Below are positions 1 to 8,180 of a stretch of 53,471 bases of DNA, piece after piece. The notes beneath the pieces were generated by a model that ran no database searches, was not told the origin of the DNA, and saw nothing but the letters and a program-made list of their open reading frames with translations. Position 1 is the stretch's first letter. Every line of letters begins with the position of its first letter. Source of the DNA: an uncultured Pirellulales bacterium (GTDB taxonomy: Bacteria > Planctomycetota > Planctomycetia > Pirellulales > Lacipirellulaceae); the NCBI GenBank assembly GCA_947258835.1, contig CAMYJY010000002.1:10692-64162 (forward strand), read 5' to 3'. The translations under genes and the position numbers were made by a program.

Positions 1-331
1 TTTTTTTGACTTGGGTTGCCGCGTAATCCGCAATGACAATATCTGCCTCGGCGGCCGCCAAGCAAATCACTCCGCGGGCGTGTCCCATCATGATCGCGGT
101 CGTGGGCCGATCGTAGTGGCTGTACAGTTTTTCCAGGGCCATAACCTCCGGCTGCAAGGATGCGATCACCTCGCTGACCCCACGATAAATTTCTCGTACG
201 CGGGCCGTTAGTGAGCCGCGGGACATGCCGCGCACGACGCCTGCTTCCACCAGCTGCGGCTCTCCGGCGACGATACGCAGGACGCCGTAGCCGGTCGTGT
301 TGAGGCCTGGATCAATGCCCAAAATGTTCAT
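1..331 (-). CDS. ruvC: Crossover junction endodeoxyribonuclease RuvC (partial, cut by window edge)
   Basis: RuvC resolves Holliday junctions together with RuvAB during recombinational repair. About 110 N-terminal residues are visible, beginning MNILGIDPGLNTTGYGVL. The GIDPGLNTTG segment carries the first catalytic Asp, and MALEKLYSHYD around residue 67 carries the acidic residue of the second motif. The ATG at 331-329 overlaps the cysS TGA in an ATGA, which suggests translational coupling. The 3' part, with the remaining catalytic Asp residues, lies outside the window. The family call is firm from the N-terminal motifs alone. ruvA would be a plausible next gene but cannot be seen. Confidence 0.9.
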   Translation of the reverse strand, partial: MNILGIDPGLNTTGYGVLRIVAGEPQLVEAGVVRGMSRGSLTARVREIYRGVSEVIASLQPEVMALEKLYSHYDRPTTAIMMGHARGVICLAAAEADIVIADYAATQVKK

Positions 332-2112
332 GATGTAGGAGTTCTACTCCACTCGGTGCCCCCCGCGCGGTCTTCCAACAGGATGCCGGCCGTGGCCAGG
401 CGATCGCGAATGGTGTCGGAGGTGGCAAAATCCTTGGCGGCCCGTGCCGTTTGCCGCAGTTCGATCAGCAGCTGGAGGAGTCCCTCCACGCTCTCGGCAT
501 CGCCTCCGCTCCAGTCGGTGCCTCCAGCGCGATCTTCCAGAACAATACCCAGGGGAGCGAGACGATCGCGAATGGTATCGGCTGTGGCAAAATCCTGATT
601 GGCGCGGGCTGCCGCGCGGAGGTCGATCAACAGCTGCAGTAGCTGGCCGAGCAGCTGGTCATCCGCCGCGCCGCCAGTGGCGGGTGGCTGGCCAAAAATT
701 CCTAGGATTGAGGTCAATTCTCGCAGCACCGTCGCCCCTTGGTGGAAGGATTCCAGTAGGGCTGGCTGGGGTTGGGAGTCCTCGAGACTGTTTTCATCAC
801 AGTATTTATTCAGCTTGCGTAACAGCTCAAACAGTTCGCCGATGGCCCCGCCCGTATTGAAGTCATCATCCATGGCTGCCAGGAATTTATCACGTGACGT
901 AGTAATTTCCTGATGCAGCGCACTGGCGGACGCTTCCACACCTCCGGTGGCCCGTGAGGTGGGTGGGCAGATATCGAAAAAACTGTTGCCGGTGATGCGC
1001 TGGTAACGCTTGAAGAAGCGATAAAAACTCTCCAGTCCCGTGCCGGCTTCTTGGATAGCCGGTTCGTTGAACAGGACCGTACTGCGGTAATGGGTGCGGA
1101 GTAGGAAGAACCGAATGCGCTCACCCGATTGGCGGGCGATCAGTTCCGCCAGACCGCCCGCGCCCTTGCTGCGGCTCATCTTACCGCTGGCCTCGTCCGT
1201 GGGCACTGCCGCCCTCGCTGTGGCCGGCGCCTCTGCCGCCCGTTCGCTGCGGCCACCTACCTTGCCGGCGGCTGCGGCGGCACGTAGCAGGCCATTGTGG
1301 GCCCAGTAGGTGACCATCGGTTGGTGGTGGCAGCATTCGCTTTGGGCAATTTCGTTTTCATGGTGGGGGAAGACGAGGTCCAGGCCACCGCCATGAATGT
1401 CAAAGGTTGGGCCGAGGAGTTTTTTGCTCATGGCCGAGCATTCGATATGCCAGCCGGGGCGTCCTGGCCCCCACGGGCTATCCCAGGCGGGTTCGTTCGG
1501 CTTGGCGGCCTTCCAGAGGGCAAAGTCCGCCAGCCCCCGTTTCCGCTCTCCCATGCTGCCGCCTTCGCCTTGCAGTTCGTCCACCTTACGGTTGCTGAGC
1601 TTGCCGTAGTCTGGGTCTTGGCTGACGTCGAAGTACACGTCGCCCTCGGCGGCATAAGCATAGTCGCTGTCGATCAGCTCACGAATCAAGGCGATGATAT
1701 CGTCCATGCACTCCGTGGCGCGGGGGAAATGATCCACTTGGTCCACACCCAAGGCCGTCAGGTTGCTCTGGTAGTCGGCAATGTTTTCCTCGGCCACTTC
1801 CAGCATGGAGATGCCGCGTTCCGCCGCTTTGTTGATCAATTTATCGTCCACGTCGGTGATGTTGACCACCCACGTCACGTCATAGCCGCAGTAGGTCAAA
1901 TAGCGCTTCATGCAATCAAAAATCACGGGGCCCACCATGTGGCCGATATGGGCCTTGTCGTACACCGTGGGGCCGCACAAATAGATTCCCACGGTTCCCG
2001 GGACCACGGTCCGCAGGGGTTCTTTGCGTTTGCTCAGCGTATTAAATATTTGCAGGGACGGATGGGGTTCGGAAAGCGCGGGCATTTTGTTTTTTGTGGT
2101 CGTGGCGGTCAT
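328..2112 (-). CDS. cysS: Cysteinyl-tRNA synthetase with duplicated C-terminal segment
   Basis: Class I synthetase that charges tRNA-Cys. The HIGH-type motif is in CGPTVYDKAHIGHM (near residue 47), zinc-site segments are GWHIECSAMS and HGGGLDLVFPHHENE, and the KMSKS-type motif is GKMSRSKGAGG. At 594 aa it is well above the usual 460-500. Two things account for this. An Ala/Arg-rich insertion of roughly 30 residues lies just before GKMSRSKG, a feature I associate with planctomycete CysS. The C-terminal segment is also tandemly duplicated: residues about 491-544 and 545-594 both contain a DTIRDRL...LEDRAGGT(D/E)WS unit. The start overlaps the ispF stop by 4 nt and the stop overlaps the ruvC start by 4 nt, so the three genes are probably cotranscribed. 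Confidence 0.96.
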   Translation of the reverse strand: MTATTTKNKMPALSEPHPSLQIFNTLSKRKEPLRTVVPGTVGIYLCGPTVYDKAHIGHMVGPVIFDCMKRYLTYCGYDVTWVVNITDVDDKLINKAAERGISMLEVAEENIADYQSNLTALGVDQVDHFPRATECMDDIIALIRELIDSDYAYAAEGDVYFDVSQDPDYGKLSNRKVDELQGEGGSMGERKRGLADFALWKAAKPNEPAWDSPWGPGRPGWHIECSAMSKKLLGPTFDIHGGGLDLVFPHHENEIAQSECCHHQPMVTYWAHNGLLRAAAAAGKVGGRSERAAEAPATARAAVPTDEASGKMSRSKGAGGLAELIARQSGERIRFFLLRTHYRSTVLFNEPAIQEAGTGLESFYRFFKRYQRITGNSFFDICPPTSRATGGVEASASALHQEITTSRDKFLAAMDDDFNTGGAIGELFELLRKLNKYCDENSLEDSQPQPALLESFHQGATVLRELTSILGIFGQPPATGGAADDQLLGQLLQLLIDLRAAARANQDFATADTIRDRLAPLGIVLEDRAGGTDWSGGDAESVEGLLQLLIELRQTARAAKDFATSDTIRDRLATAGILLEDRAGGTEWSRTPTS

Positions 2113-2606
2113 GGTTTGGGGTGCGTTTTTTCTAGTAGGGCCACACAGTGGGCTTCCATGATTTGTCGTTCTCCGATGAGACCCAGGCCTTCTCCCGTTT
2201 TGGCCTTCACATTCACTTGTGTGACTTCGAGCCTGAGGATCTGGGCCACGGTCTCACAGATGCTTTTTTTATGCGGCGCCAGCGGCGGTGCTTCGGCCGC
2301 AATGACACAGTCGAGATTAACGGCTCTGTACCCGGCGGCTTGAACGTGTTGGTATGCCATCCGCAGCATCTCGGCTGAGTCTCGATCACGATTTTCTTCC
2401 TGGGTATTCGGGAACAACTGGCCAATGTCAGCCAGTCCCGCCGCACCGAGCAGGGCATCGGTGATCGCGTGGAGCAACACGTCCGCATCACTATGTCCGG
2501 CCGTGTGTTGGTCGTGTGGGATCTCGACGCCGCCCAAGCGCAAAGGGCCTCCAGAAACCAAGCGATGTCGATCGGTACCGAGGCCAATTCGTAAAGCGGT
2601 GGTCAT
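2109..2606 (-). CDS. ispF: 2-C-methyl-D-erythritol 2,4-cyclodiphosphate synthase
   Basis: IspF makes the cyclodiphosphate intermediate of the MEP isoprenoid pathway. The family signature is clear: GLGTDRHRLVSGGPLRLGG at the start, then AGHSDADVLLHAITDALLG with the metal-binding Asp/His residues, DIGQLFP, and KAKTGEGLG near the C-terminus. I place the start at the ATG ending at 2606, giving 165 aa, because the conserved protein begins with TALRIGLGTDRH. An in-frame ATG at 2642 would add 12 unrelated residues. The gene overlaps cysS in an ATGA and heads the ispF-cysS-ruvC chain. Confidence 0.95.
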   Translation of the reverse strand: MTTALRIGLGTDRHRLVSGGPLRLGGVEIPHDQHTAGHSDADVLLHAITDALLGAAGLADIGQLFPNTQEENRDRDSAEMLRMAYQHVQAAGYRAVNLDCVIAAEAPPLAPHKKSICETVAQILRLEVTQVNVKAKTGEGLGLIGERQIMEAHCVALLEKTHPKP

Positions 2607-2654
2607 AGCGCGCGGATTATACTGCCCGGTGTCGCGGATCACAATGTGAGTCTG

Positions 2655-3680
2655 TCAGGCACGCATGCTCCGCGGTGGGTGCGAGCCAGGTCGGGCCGCC
2701 ATGTCAATCCACACGTGGCAATCTTCCTCAGCCGGTGCCGTAAGTCGCACATCCAGTCGGACACCATGCGCGAGTGCTTGGACGACCTTGATCCGGGTGG
2801 GATATCCGGGGAGAGGGTCTGCTTCAATTTCTGGCAAGTAGCTCAGCGGCGGGCAAAAACCCGCATGGACCACGGCCAGCCGTTGTCCTGGTTGAAAATC
2901 GGCTCGCAATGTGCCGTAGATCACCTCCTGGCCCTCGTCTTCGCGGACGCGGAACAGCTGTTGGACGATTCCCTCCGGCGTGGTCAGATTTTTGGCGGAT
3001 GGTGGCTGAGGCGGCTGTGTCGTAGCCTGTGGCAACAAATTGAGCGTGGATTCCGTAGTCGTTGGCAGCGGCAGGCGTGCAAAGAAGCTTTGTCGCCACA
3101 GTTGATCGGCCACCAGCACGGGAAGCCAGATCAGCCAATCGCAGGTGCGGTAACCCGGGTAGGAGCAGCCAACGGCCAGACAAATCAGGGCCAGAGACGA
3201 ACCCCAACCAATCACCGCGTCCAGCACTGAAAATGAATCCAGGCCAGCTGTCGGAAAGTTTCGCCGCCAGGCGATACGCGTGCCTACCAACAGACAGGTC
3301 ACGACCACTGCCGTGAACAAGAGGGTGCTTAGGGGCAAGTCGCCATCGGATGCGCCCAGTAGGCGGCGGGAAAGGAGCAGGATTCCCATCCCGAGCAGCA
3401 AACTGACCACGGACGTCAACGTGATAGCCAGGGCCGGTCGCGACTGAAACTGCCTACGAGCAAGACGCCAGGCGTCAGAACTTGCCCCCGGCTTGAACGG
3501 GGGACCCGCCCCCGGCTCGAACGGGGTGCCGCCAGCCGACGCGAGGGCGGCATGGCCTGCCCCCGGCTTGAACGGGGTGCCGCCGGCCAACGCGAGGGCG
3601 GCATGGCCGCCAGCCAACGCGAGCTCCCGCTCGGATGGTGTTGGCCCGCTTCCGTTGGTCGCTGGAATCTGCGCAGGCAT
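2655..3680 (-). CDS. Uncharacterised membrane protein with repeat-encoded N-terminus
   Basis: I do not recognise the family. The 341-aa protein has an odd N-terminal stretch (residues about 20-66) built from two near-identical 17-residue units of the type HAALALAGGTPFKPGAG plus a partial one. Then come about four hydrophobic segments (around ALAITLTSVVSLLLGMGILL, LSTLLFTAVVVTCLLVG, VIGWGSSLALICLAVG and LIWLPVLVADQLW). A soluble C-terminal domain of about 130 residues follows. The N-terminal units are encoded by a DNA repeat that also occurs outside genes, so they may not be functional protein. The true start could lie downstream of the repeat. The gene precedes ispF by about 48 nt in the same direction. 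Confidence 0.7.
   Translation of the reverse strand: MPAQIPATNGSGPTPSERELALAGGHAALALAGGTPFKPGAGHAALASAGGTPFEPGAGPPFKPGASSDAWRLARRQFQSRPALAITLTSVVSLLLGMGILLLSRRLLGASDGDLPLSTLLFTAVVVTCLLVGTRIAWRRNFPTAGLDSFSVLDAVIGWGSSLALICLAVGCSYPGYRTCDWLIWLPVLVADQLWRQSFFARLPLPTTTESTLNLLPQATTQPPQPPSAKNLTTPEGIVQQLFRVREDEGQEVIYGTLRADFQPGQRLAVVHAGFCPPLSYLPEIEADPLPGYPTRIKVVQALAHGVRLDVRLTAPAEEDCHVWIDMAARPGSHPPRSMRA
3484..3663. repeat. 51-bp tandem repeat followed by a dispersed repeat core (family A)
   Basis: Two near-identical 51-bp units start at 3508 and 3559, with a partial unit at 3484. They run into a block (about 3609-3663) containing GAGCTCCCGCTCGGA and TGGCCCGCTTCCGTTGGTCG. The last piece recurs with one mismatch inside lpxB (7088-7112) and downstream of proS (36930-36954). 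The whole block lies inside the N-terminal coding part of the 2655-3680 gene. Confidence 0.85.
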
Positions 3681-3738
3681 TAAATACTCTCACCGTTGGC
3701 AGTGCAGGATTTCAGTCCGTAGCTTACGAGACTCCCCT

Positions 3739-3760
3739 GCTACCGGCTGCAGCCGGTAGC
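3739..3760. repeat. Perfect 22-bp palindrome downstream of metK
   Basis: The arms are GCTACCGGCT and AGCCGGTAGC with a 2-nt centre, followed on the plus strand by TGTTTTT. It lies 8 nt beyond the metK stop. A metK transcript would form the stem, but on that strand the T-run comes before the stem, so it is not a canonical intrinsic terminator for metK. It may be a factor-dependent 3' end or a small dispersed palindrome. Confidence 0.6.
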
Positions 3761-3768
3761 TGTTTTTC

Positions 3769-4953
3769 CTACGAGGCCGCCGCTCCCGCGGCCACGGCGC
3801 TGGCCAATTGCTCGGCCATGTCCGTTTTTTCCCAGGTGAATTCTGGCTCGTGGCGACCAAAATGTCCGCCGGAGGCCGTTTTGCGAAAGATGGGGCGACG
3901 TAGGTCCAGGTGTTGGATGATGCCAGCCGGACTGAGCGGGAAGAGCTCCCGGACGGCCTGGCAGATCAGGTCATCCTCGACTTTGCCGGTGCCGGCGGTG
4001 TCAATCGCGATACTGACGGGCTCGGAAACACCGATGGCGTAGGCCAGCTGCACTTCGCACCGCTCTGCCAGCTCGGCGGCCACAATGTTTTTGGCGACGT
4101 AGCGGGCCATGTAGGCCGCACTGCGATCGACTTTGGTGGGGTCCTTGCCGCTAAAGGCTCCGCCTCCATGCCGACCCCAGCCCCCATACGTGTCCACGAT
4201 AATTTTCCGACCCGTGAGCCCACAATCGCCATGCGGACCACCGACGACAAAGCGGCCGGTAGGATTGATGTGGTAGGTGATATCTCCACCCGCCAGGCCG
4301 GCCGGCAACTCCGGCTGGATAATTTTTTCGATGATAAAATCACGAATTTCGTCATTGCTCACGTCCGGCGCATGTTGGGTAGAGACAACGACCGTATCGA
4401 TGCGGATCGGGGTGTGCCCATCGAATTCCACGGTGACCTGGCTCTTGCTATCGGGACGCAGCCAATCCACTTCGCCCGCCTGACGGGCCGCGGTGAGTCG
4501 ATTCAGGATGCGGTGGGAGAGGGCGATGGGCAGCGGCATCAGTTCGGGGGTGTCGTTGCAGGCATACCCGAACATCAATCCTTGATCGCCCGCGCCAATG
4601 TCTTTTCCTTGAGCCGCATCGTCATCGACCCCCATGGCGATATCAGGACTTTGCTCATCAATGGCCACCATCACGGCACAGTGATCGGCGCTGATGCCCA
4701 TACTGGCATCGGTATAGCCCACATCACGAATCACATCACGGACAATGGACTGCATATCGACCGAAGCCTCGGTCGATATCTCGCCCGCGATCACCACCAC
4801 GCCCGTGGTCACCATGGTCTCGCAGGCCACGCGACTTTGCGGGTCTTGGGCGAAGAGGGCGTCGAGCACGCCGTCAGAGATTTGATCGGCCAGCTTATCA
4901 GGATGCCCCATGCTGACCGCTTCGCTCGTAAATAAGTATTTTCCAGAGGCCAC
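3769..4953 (-). CDS. metK: S-adenosylmethionine synthetase, GTG start
   Basis: Makes S-adenosylmethionine from methionine and ATP. Landmarks are SMGHPDKLADQISDG near the N-terminus, GAGDQGLMFGYA in the middle and GGGAFSGKDPTKVDRSAAY for the phosphate-binding loop. I choose the GTG at 4953 (protein VASGKYLFTSEAV, 394 aa, close to the usual 380-400) because AGGAGA lies 7 nt upstream (4961-4966). The upstream ATG at 5028 would add 25 residues with no family match. No SAM riboswitch fold was recognised in the 170 nt upstream, although that region was only scanned by eye. The product links by metabolism to metF and mtnA elsewhere in the window. Confidence 0.95.
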   Translation of the reverse strand: MASGKYLFTSEAVSMGHPDKLADQISDGVLDALFAQDPQSRVACETMVTTGVVVIAGEISTEASVDMQSIVRDVIRDVGYTDASMGISADHCAVMVAIDEQSPDIAMGVDDDAAQGKDIGAGDQGLMFGYACNDTPELMPLPIALSHRILNRLTAARQAGEVDWLRPDSKSQVTVEFDGHTPIRIDTVVVSTQHAPDVSNDEIRDFIIEKIIQPELPAGLAGGDITYHINPTGRFVVGGPHGDCGLTGRKIIVDTYGGWGRHGGGAFSGKDPTKVDRSAAYMARYVAKNIVAAELAERCEVQLAYAIGVSEPVSIAIDTAGTGKVEDDLICQAVRELFPLSPAGIIQHLDLRRPIFRKTASGGHFGRHEPEFTWEKTDMAEQLASAVAAGAAAS

Positions 4954-5122
4954 GAATCTTTCTCCTCGACGGGTGATGTTATAGGAGTAAAAATCAAAAT
5001 AAATCCGACTACCGCGGATCGAACCCATCTGGGCGGGCTAGGCTGGCAGCTGCCGGACCCGCTAGTATAGGCGGCTAGTCAGGTGCTGTTCAAGCTGCTA
5101 GCTGCGCGTTTAGGGGGGCCCT

Positions 5123-5671
5123 ATGTCGTATGAAGTGGAGCAGAAGTATCCGGTGGCCGATCACCAGCAGGTTCAGGGGCGGTTGTCGGCCTTGGGTGCG
5201 GTCCGCGGTCCGTGTCAGACGCAAATCGATACCTACTACGCCCATCCGCAGCGTGATTTTGCCGAAACGGATGAAGCCTTACGGATTCGTCGTATCGATC
5301 AGGCCAACTGCATGACCTACAAAGGGCCCAAGTTGGATTCCACGACCAAGACGCGTCAAGAAATTGAGCTGACCATTGCCGGGGGGCCCGCAGGGGCTGC
5401 CGCTGGCGAGGCGATGTGGCAAGCACTCGGTTTTCGCAGAGTGGCCGAGGTGACCAAACAGCGGCAGCTATACCACCTCGACCGTGGCGGCATGCCCATC
5501 GAGTTGGCCTGCGACCAGGTGCAGGGAGTCGGGAATTTCGTGGAGCTGGAAATTGTGGTGGACGATCCAGCGGAACTCGATAGGGCCAGGCAAGCGCTAG
5601 CCGACTTAGCCCGTGCGTTGCACCTGGATGCCGTGGAACGCCGCAGCTATCTGGAGCTTTTGCTGGCATGA
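5123..5671 (+). CDS. CYTH-domain protein (class IV adenylate cyclase/thiamine triphosphatase superfamily)
   Basis: The N-terminus SYEVEQKYPV contains the ExExK signature of CYTH proteins. It is followed by alternating basic and acidic strands, LRIRRID, MTYKGPKLD, RQEIELTI and FVELEIVV, as expected for the eight-stranded tunnel that binds triphosphate substrates and metal. At 182 aa it has the usual length for a stand-alone CYTH protein. The family includes CyaB-type cyclases and triphosphatases, and the sequence does not decide between them. It is transcribed divergently from metK with about 170 nt between the start codons. Confidence 0.88.
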   Translation: MSYEVEQKYPVADHQQVQGRLSALGAVRGPCQTQIDTYYAHPQRDFAETDEALRIRRIDQANCMTYKGPKLDSTTKTRQEIELTIAGGPAGAAAGEAMWQALGFRRVAEVTKQRQLYHLDRGGMPIELACDQVQGVGNFVELEIVVDDPAELDRARQALADLARALHLDAVERRSYLELLLA

Positions 5672-6099
5672 GCCCTGAGTGCTGGCGCAGGGAGAGCTCG
5701 TCTAAAGCAGCTTACGAAAATACGTGGTTGTGATCCACGTGAAAACCAAGGGGAGCCACGCAGTGCGACCCGCTGGCAGCACAACGCATTTTCGAAATTT
5801 GCTATAAACGATTACCCGCTGGATTTCCGCCACTCTCCTCCGTCATTCCCGCATTATTCCACGTCATTCCCGCATGATTCCACGTCATTCCCGCGCAGGC
5901 GGGAATCTAGACCACTGGCACTGCCACTGGATTCCCGCCTACGCGGGAATGACTGAAACCCGCCAACACTGCCACTGAAATCGTTAGCAGCCTTGGTTGC
6001 CACCTTCCATTTTGAACTTTCGCTCGCTTCGCCAATTTGCCATACTTCGCCCCGATCTAGCCGATCTAGGCTTTCATTTCTGAGAACTGGGTGTAGTAG
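5672..6099. other. 428-bp intergenic region with a palindromic repeat cluster
   Basis: No gene supported. The middle (5841-5953) is a dispersed palindromic repeat. The remainder shows no recognised RNA or coding signal; a minus-strand open frame across it is read out of the repeat and looks spurious. Confidence 0.7.
5841..5953. repeat. Dispersed palindromic repeat, family F (CGTCATTCCCG type)
   Basis: Facing arms read CGTCATTCCCGCGCAGGCGG and ATTCCCGCCTACGCGGGAAT. They are preceded by two short degenerate copies of CGTCATTCCCGCAT. The same element occurs at 21865-22021 and 53170-53240. Similar CATTCCCGCG...CGCGGGAATG palindromes are widespread in bacterial genomes as REP-like elements. Confidence 0.85.
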
Positions 6100-7401
6100 A
6101 TGAAAATATTCTTCTCGGTAGGCGAACCAAGTGGTGACCTGCATGGGGCCAATCTGATTCACTCACTCCGTCAGCGGCATGCGGATTGGGAATACGTGGG
6201 CTATGGGGGCCCGCGGATGGCCGCGGCAGGCTGTCAGTTGCAGGCAGATCTGACGCAGCTGGCCGTGATGTGGGTGGCCCAGGCGGTACTCCATTTGCGC
6301 CGGTTTTTGCAGTTGGTAGCGGAGGCGGACACCTATTTCCGCCAGCAGCGGCCCGATCTGGTCGTGCTCATCGACTATCCGGGTTTCAATTGGTGGATTG
6401 CCCGCAAGGCCAAGGCCGCCGGGATTCCGGTGGTCTATTATGGAACGCCTCAGTTATGGGCCTGGGCCAGCTGGCGGGTGCGTAAAATGCGGCGGTTGGT
6501 CGATCACGTACTTTGCAAGCTGCCCTTTGAAGAAACATGGTTCCGCCGGCGGGGTTGTCAGGCGACCTTTGTGGGACATCCGTATTTTGACGAGCTGGCC
6601 ACGCGTCAGTTGGATGCCGCCTTTGTGGAAAAACAGCGCCGCCTGCCGGGGCCGCTGGTGACGATCCTCCCCGGTTCCCGCGATCAGGAAGTCGCCGGCA
6701 ATTTGCCGACGTTTCTGCAAGCGGCTGCGAAAATTAGCGAGCAGATACCGACGACACGTTTTGCCATTGCCGTGTATCAGCAATCGCAAGTGGAACATGT
6801 CCAGCAGCTCGTGCGGCAAGTGGGTTTGGTCACCGAGGTGCACACGGGGCGTACGGCAGAACTGATTGAGTCGGCCACGTGCTGCCTGGCCTGTTCCGGT
6901 TCGGTATCCTTGGAGCTGTTGTATCACGCCAAGCCGTCGGCCATTTTGTATCGGATTTCGCGTCTGGGATATGTGGTGCAATGGATGTTTCGCAAAGTAC
7001 GTTATATTACGCTAGTCAACCTGCTGACGGCCCCGGATCCCTTTGCGGAGTGCCTGCCCTTGGCTGGCACGGAGGGCCACCAGCCGTTGGCCCGCTCCCG
7101 TTGGTCGCTCAAGGTTGCGCCGTGGGCAAAAATTTTTGCCTGTTGCAGGGGAGCAGGCAATTACGATCCGGCGGATCCTCGAGACGAGCATGTCTTGATG
7201 CCGGAGTATCTGACGCACAAAGATTGTAGTCAGGCCTTGGCACAGCACCTCACCGACTGGCTGGCGGATGATGCGTTGCGGGGGCAGGTCGTCAGCCGGC
7301 TGGAACAGCTGACAGCGGAGGTAGCCCACGGCGGGGCCTCCGAGCGGGCCGCGGACTACATTTCGAGGCTGCTGTTGTCCCCTCCGGCTGCTGCTGCTTA
7401 G
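6100..7401 (+). CDS. lpxB: Lipid-A-disaccharide synthase with a repeat-encoded insertion
   Basis: LpxB joins UDP-diacylglucosamine and lipid X in the lipid A pathway at the inner membrane. Motifs include MKIFFSVGEPSGDLHGANLI at the N-terminus, DYPGFNWW, VVYYGTPQLWAW, ILPGSRDQEV and CLACSGSVSLELLYH. At 433 aa it exceeds the usual 380-390. The surplus fits an insertion at residues about 316-350 (containing GHQPLARSRWSLKVAPW), between the conserved TLVNLL and the DEHVLMPEYLT block. The insertion contains a 25-nt stretch also found in noncoding DNA at 36930-36954. The frame is kept, so the protein may still be made. A site-2-type protease gene follows 20 nt downstream. Confidence 0.95.
   Translation: MKIFFSVGEPSGDLHGANLIHSLRQRHADWEYVGYGGPRMAAAGCQLQADLTQLAVMWVAQAVLHLRRFLQLVAEADTYFRQQRPDLVVLIDYPGFNWWIARKAKAAGIPVVYYGTPQLWAWASWRVRKMRRLVDHVLCKLPFEETWFRRRGCQATFVGHPYFDELATRQLDAAFVEKQRRLPGPLVTILPGSRDQEVAGNLPTFLQAAAKISEQIPTTRFAIAVYQQSQVEHVQQLVRQVGLVTEVHTGRTAELIESATCCLACSGSVSLELLYHAKPSAILYRISRLGYVVQWMFRKVRYITLVNLLTAPDPFAECLPLAGTEGHQPLARSRWSLKVAPWAKIFACCRGAGNYDPADPRDEHVLMPEYLTHKDCSQALAQHLTDWLADDALRGQVVSRLEQLTAEVAHGGASERAADYISRLLLSPPAAAA
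7051..7160 (+). repeat. Family A repeat inserted in frame within lpxB
   Basis: Positions 7088-7112 (TGGCCCGCTCCCGTTGGTCG plus five further bases) are identical to 36930-36954 downstream of proS and nearly identical to 3642-3663. The flanks are less clear. The limits given are estimated from where LpxB family similarity stops and resumes. Confidence 0.75.
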
Positions 7402-7421
7402 AGGATAAAGGGGATCAAACG

Positions 7422-8180
7422 ATGCTTGCCGAGCCTCCTCCGAGTCAGGCGGATATTCACTTTCGCCTCTGGGATATCCCCGTACGTATCCACCCTTTCT
7501 TTTGGCTGATCACGCTGATACTGTTTGGATGGCGTGATGAATCGCCGCCGCTGGAGGTGTTGTTGTGGGTCCTGGCCGTGGTAATTTCGATTTTGATACA
7601 CGAGTTGGGGCACGCCCTGACACAACGTCATTTTGGCGGCCAACCTCGGATTGTGCTGCATAGTTTGGGCGGCTTGGCAATTTGCCAAGATTGCGATCGC
7701 ACGACCCGTGCGCAAATACTGATTTCGTTGGCCGGTCCGGCGGCCGGTTTTGCCTGCGCGGCAGCCGTCTGGCTGGGCTTGTTGCTCACCGGGCATCAGC
7801 CGGGCCTGGTCGCCGCGAGTGCAGGTCCGGTTGCTCCGCCGTGGATGGTCATTTTGGGTGTGAAGGTGCACTGGCTAGGTTTTCCAAACACGGCCATCAA
7901 CCTGCTGGTGGCCAATCTGTTGCGGATCAATATTCTCTGGGGTTTGATGAACTTGCTGCCCATTTATCCCCTCGATGGTGGGCAGGTGGCCCGCGAACTC
8001 TGTTTATTGGGAAATCCACGGCAAGGCATGCTGCTGTCCTTGCGGATTTCCGTGTTTGCGGCAGCTGCCATGGTTTTGTGGGGCATCACCGAGAAATCGC
8101 TGTTCCTGGCGGTCATGTTTGGTTACCTGGCCTACGCCAGCTGGAAGACGTTGGAGAACTATCGTGCCAGCCTGTGGTGA
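7422..8180 (+). CDS. Site-2-type (M50) membrane metalloprotease
   Basis: Intramembrane zinc protease of the S2P/SpoIVFB-like group. The zinc motif HELGH is at residues 60-64 within a hydrophobic segment (ISILIHELGHALTQ). The third ligand motif appears as NLLPIYPLDGGQVAREL around residue 180. Hydrophobic stretches before and after give roughly six membrane segments. No PDZ domain is visible and 252 aa is typical of the short PDZ-less class. Substrates cannot be inferred. It sits 20 nt behind lpxB and may share its transcript. Confidence 0.9.
   Translation: MLAEPPPSQADIHFRLWDIPVRIHPFFWLITLILFGWRDESPPLEVLLWVLAVVISILIHELGHALTQRHFGGQPRIVLHSLGGLAICQDCDRTTRAQILISLAGPAAGFACAAAVWLGLLLTGHQPGLVAASAGPVAPPWMVILGVKVHWLGFPNTAINLLVANLLRINILWGLMNLLPIYPLDGGQVARELCLLGNPRQGMLLSLRISVFAAAAMVLWGITEKSLFLAVMFGYLAYASWKTLENYRASLW

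Noticed and set aside
1297..2343. 348-residue plus-strand open frame opposite cysS and ispF
   Set aside because: Complement of two well-defined genes; high-GC shadow frame.
3739..3767. Intrinsic terminator of metK
   Set aside because: The T-run follows the palindrome on the plus strand, whereas metK is on the minus strand; kept only as a palindrome.
3910..4935. 341-residue plus-strand open frame opposite metK
   Set aside because: Mirror of MetK codons; rich in His/Gly/Asp as expected for the complement.
4954..5122. SAM riboswitch upstream of metK
   Set aside because: No recognisable SAM-I or SAM-II consensus was found by eye; a covariance search would be needed to be sure.
5841..5953. CRISPR-like array from repeated CATTCCCG words
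   Set aside because: Repeat units are palindromic arms with irregular spacing, without unique spacers of uniform length, and no cas genes are near.
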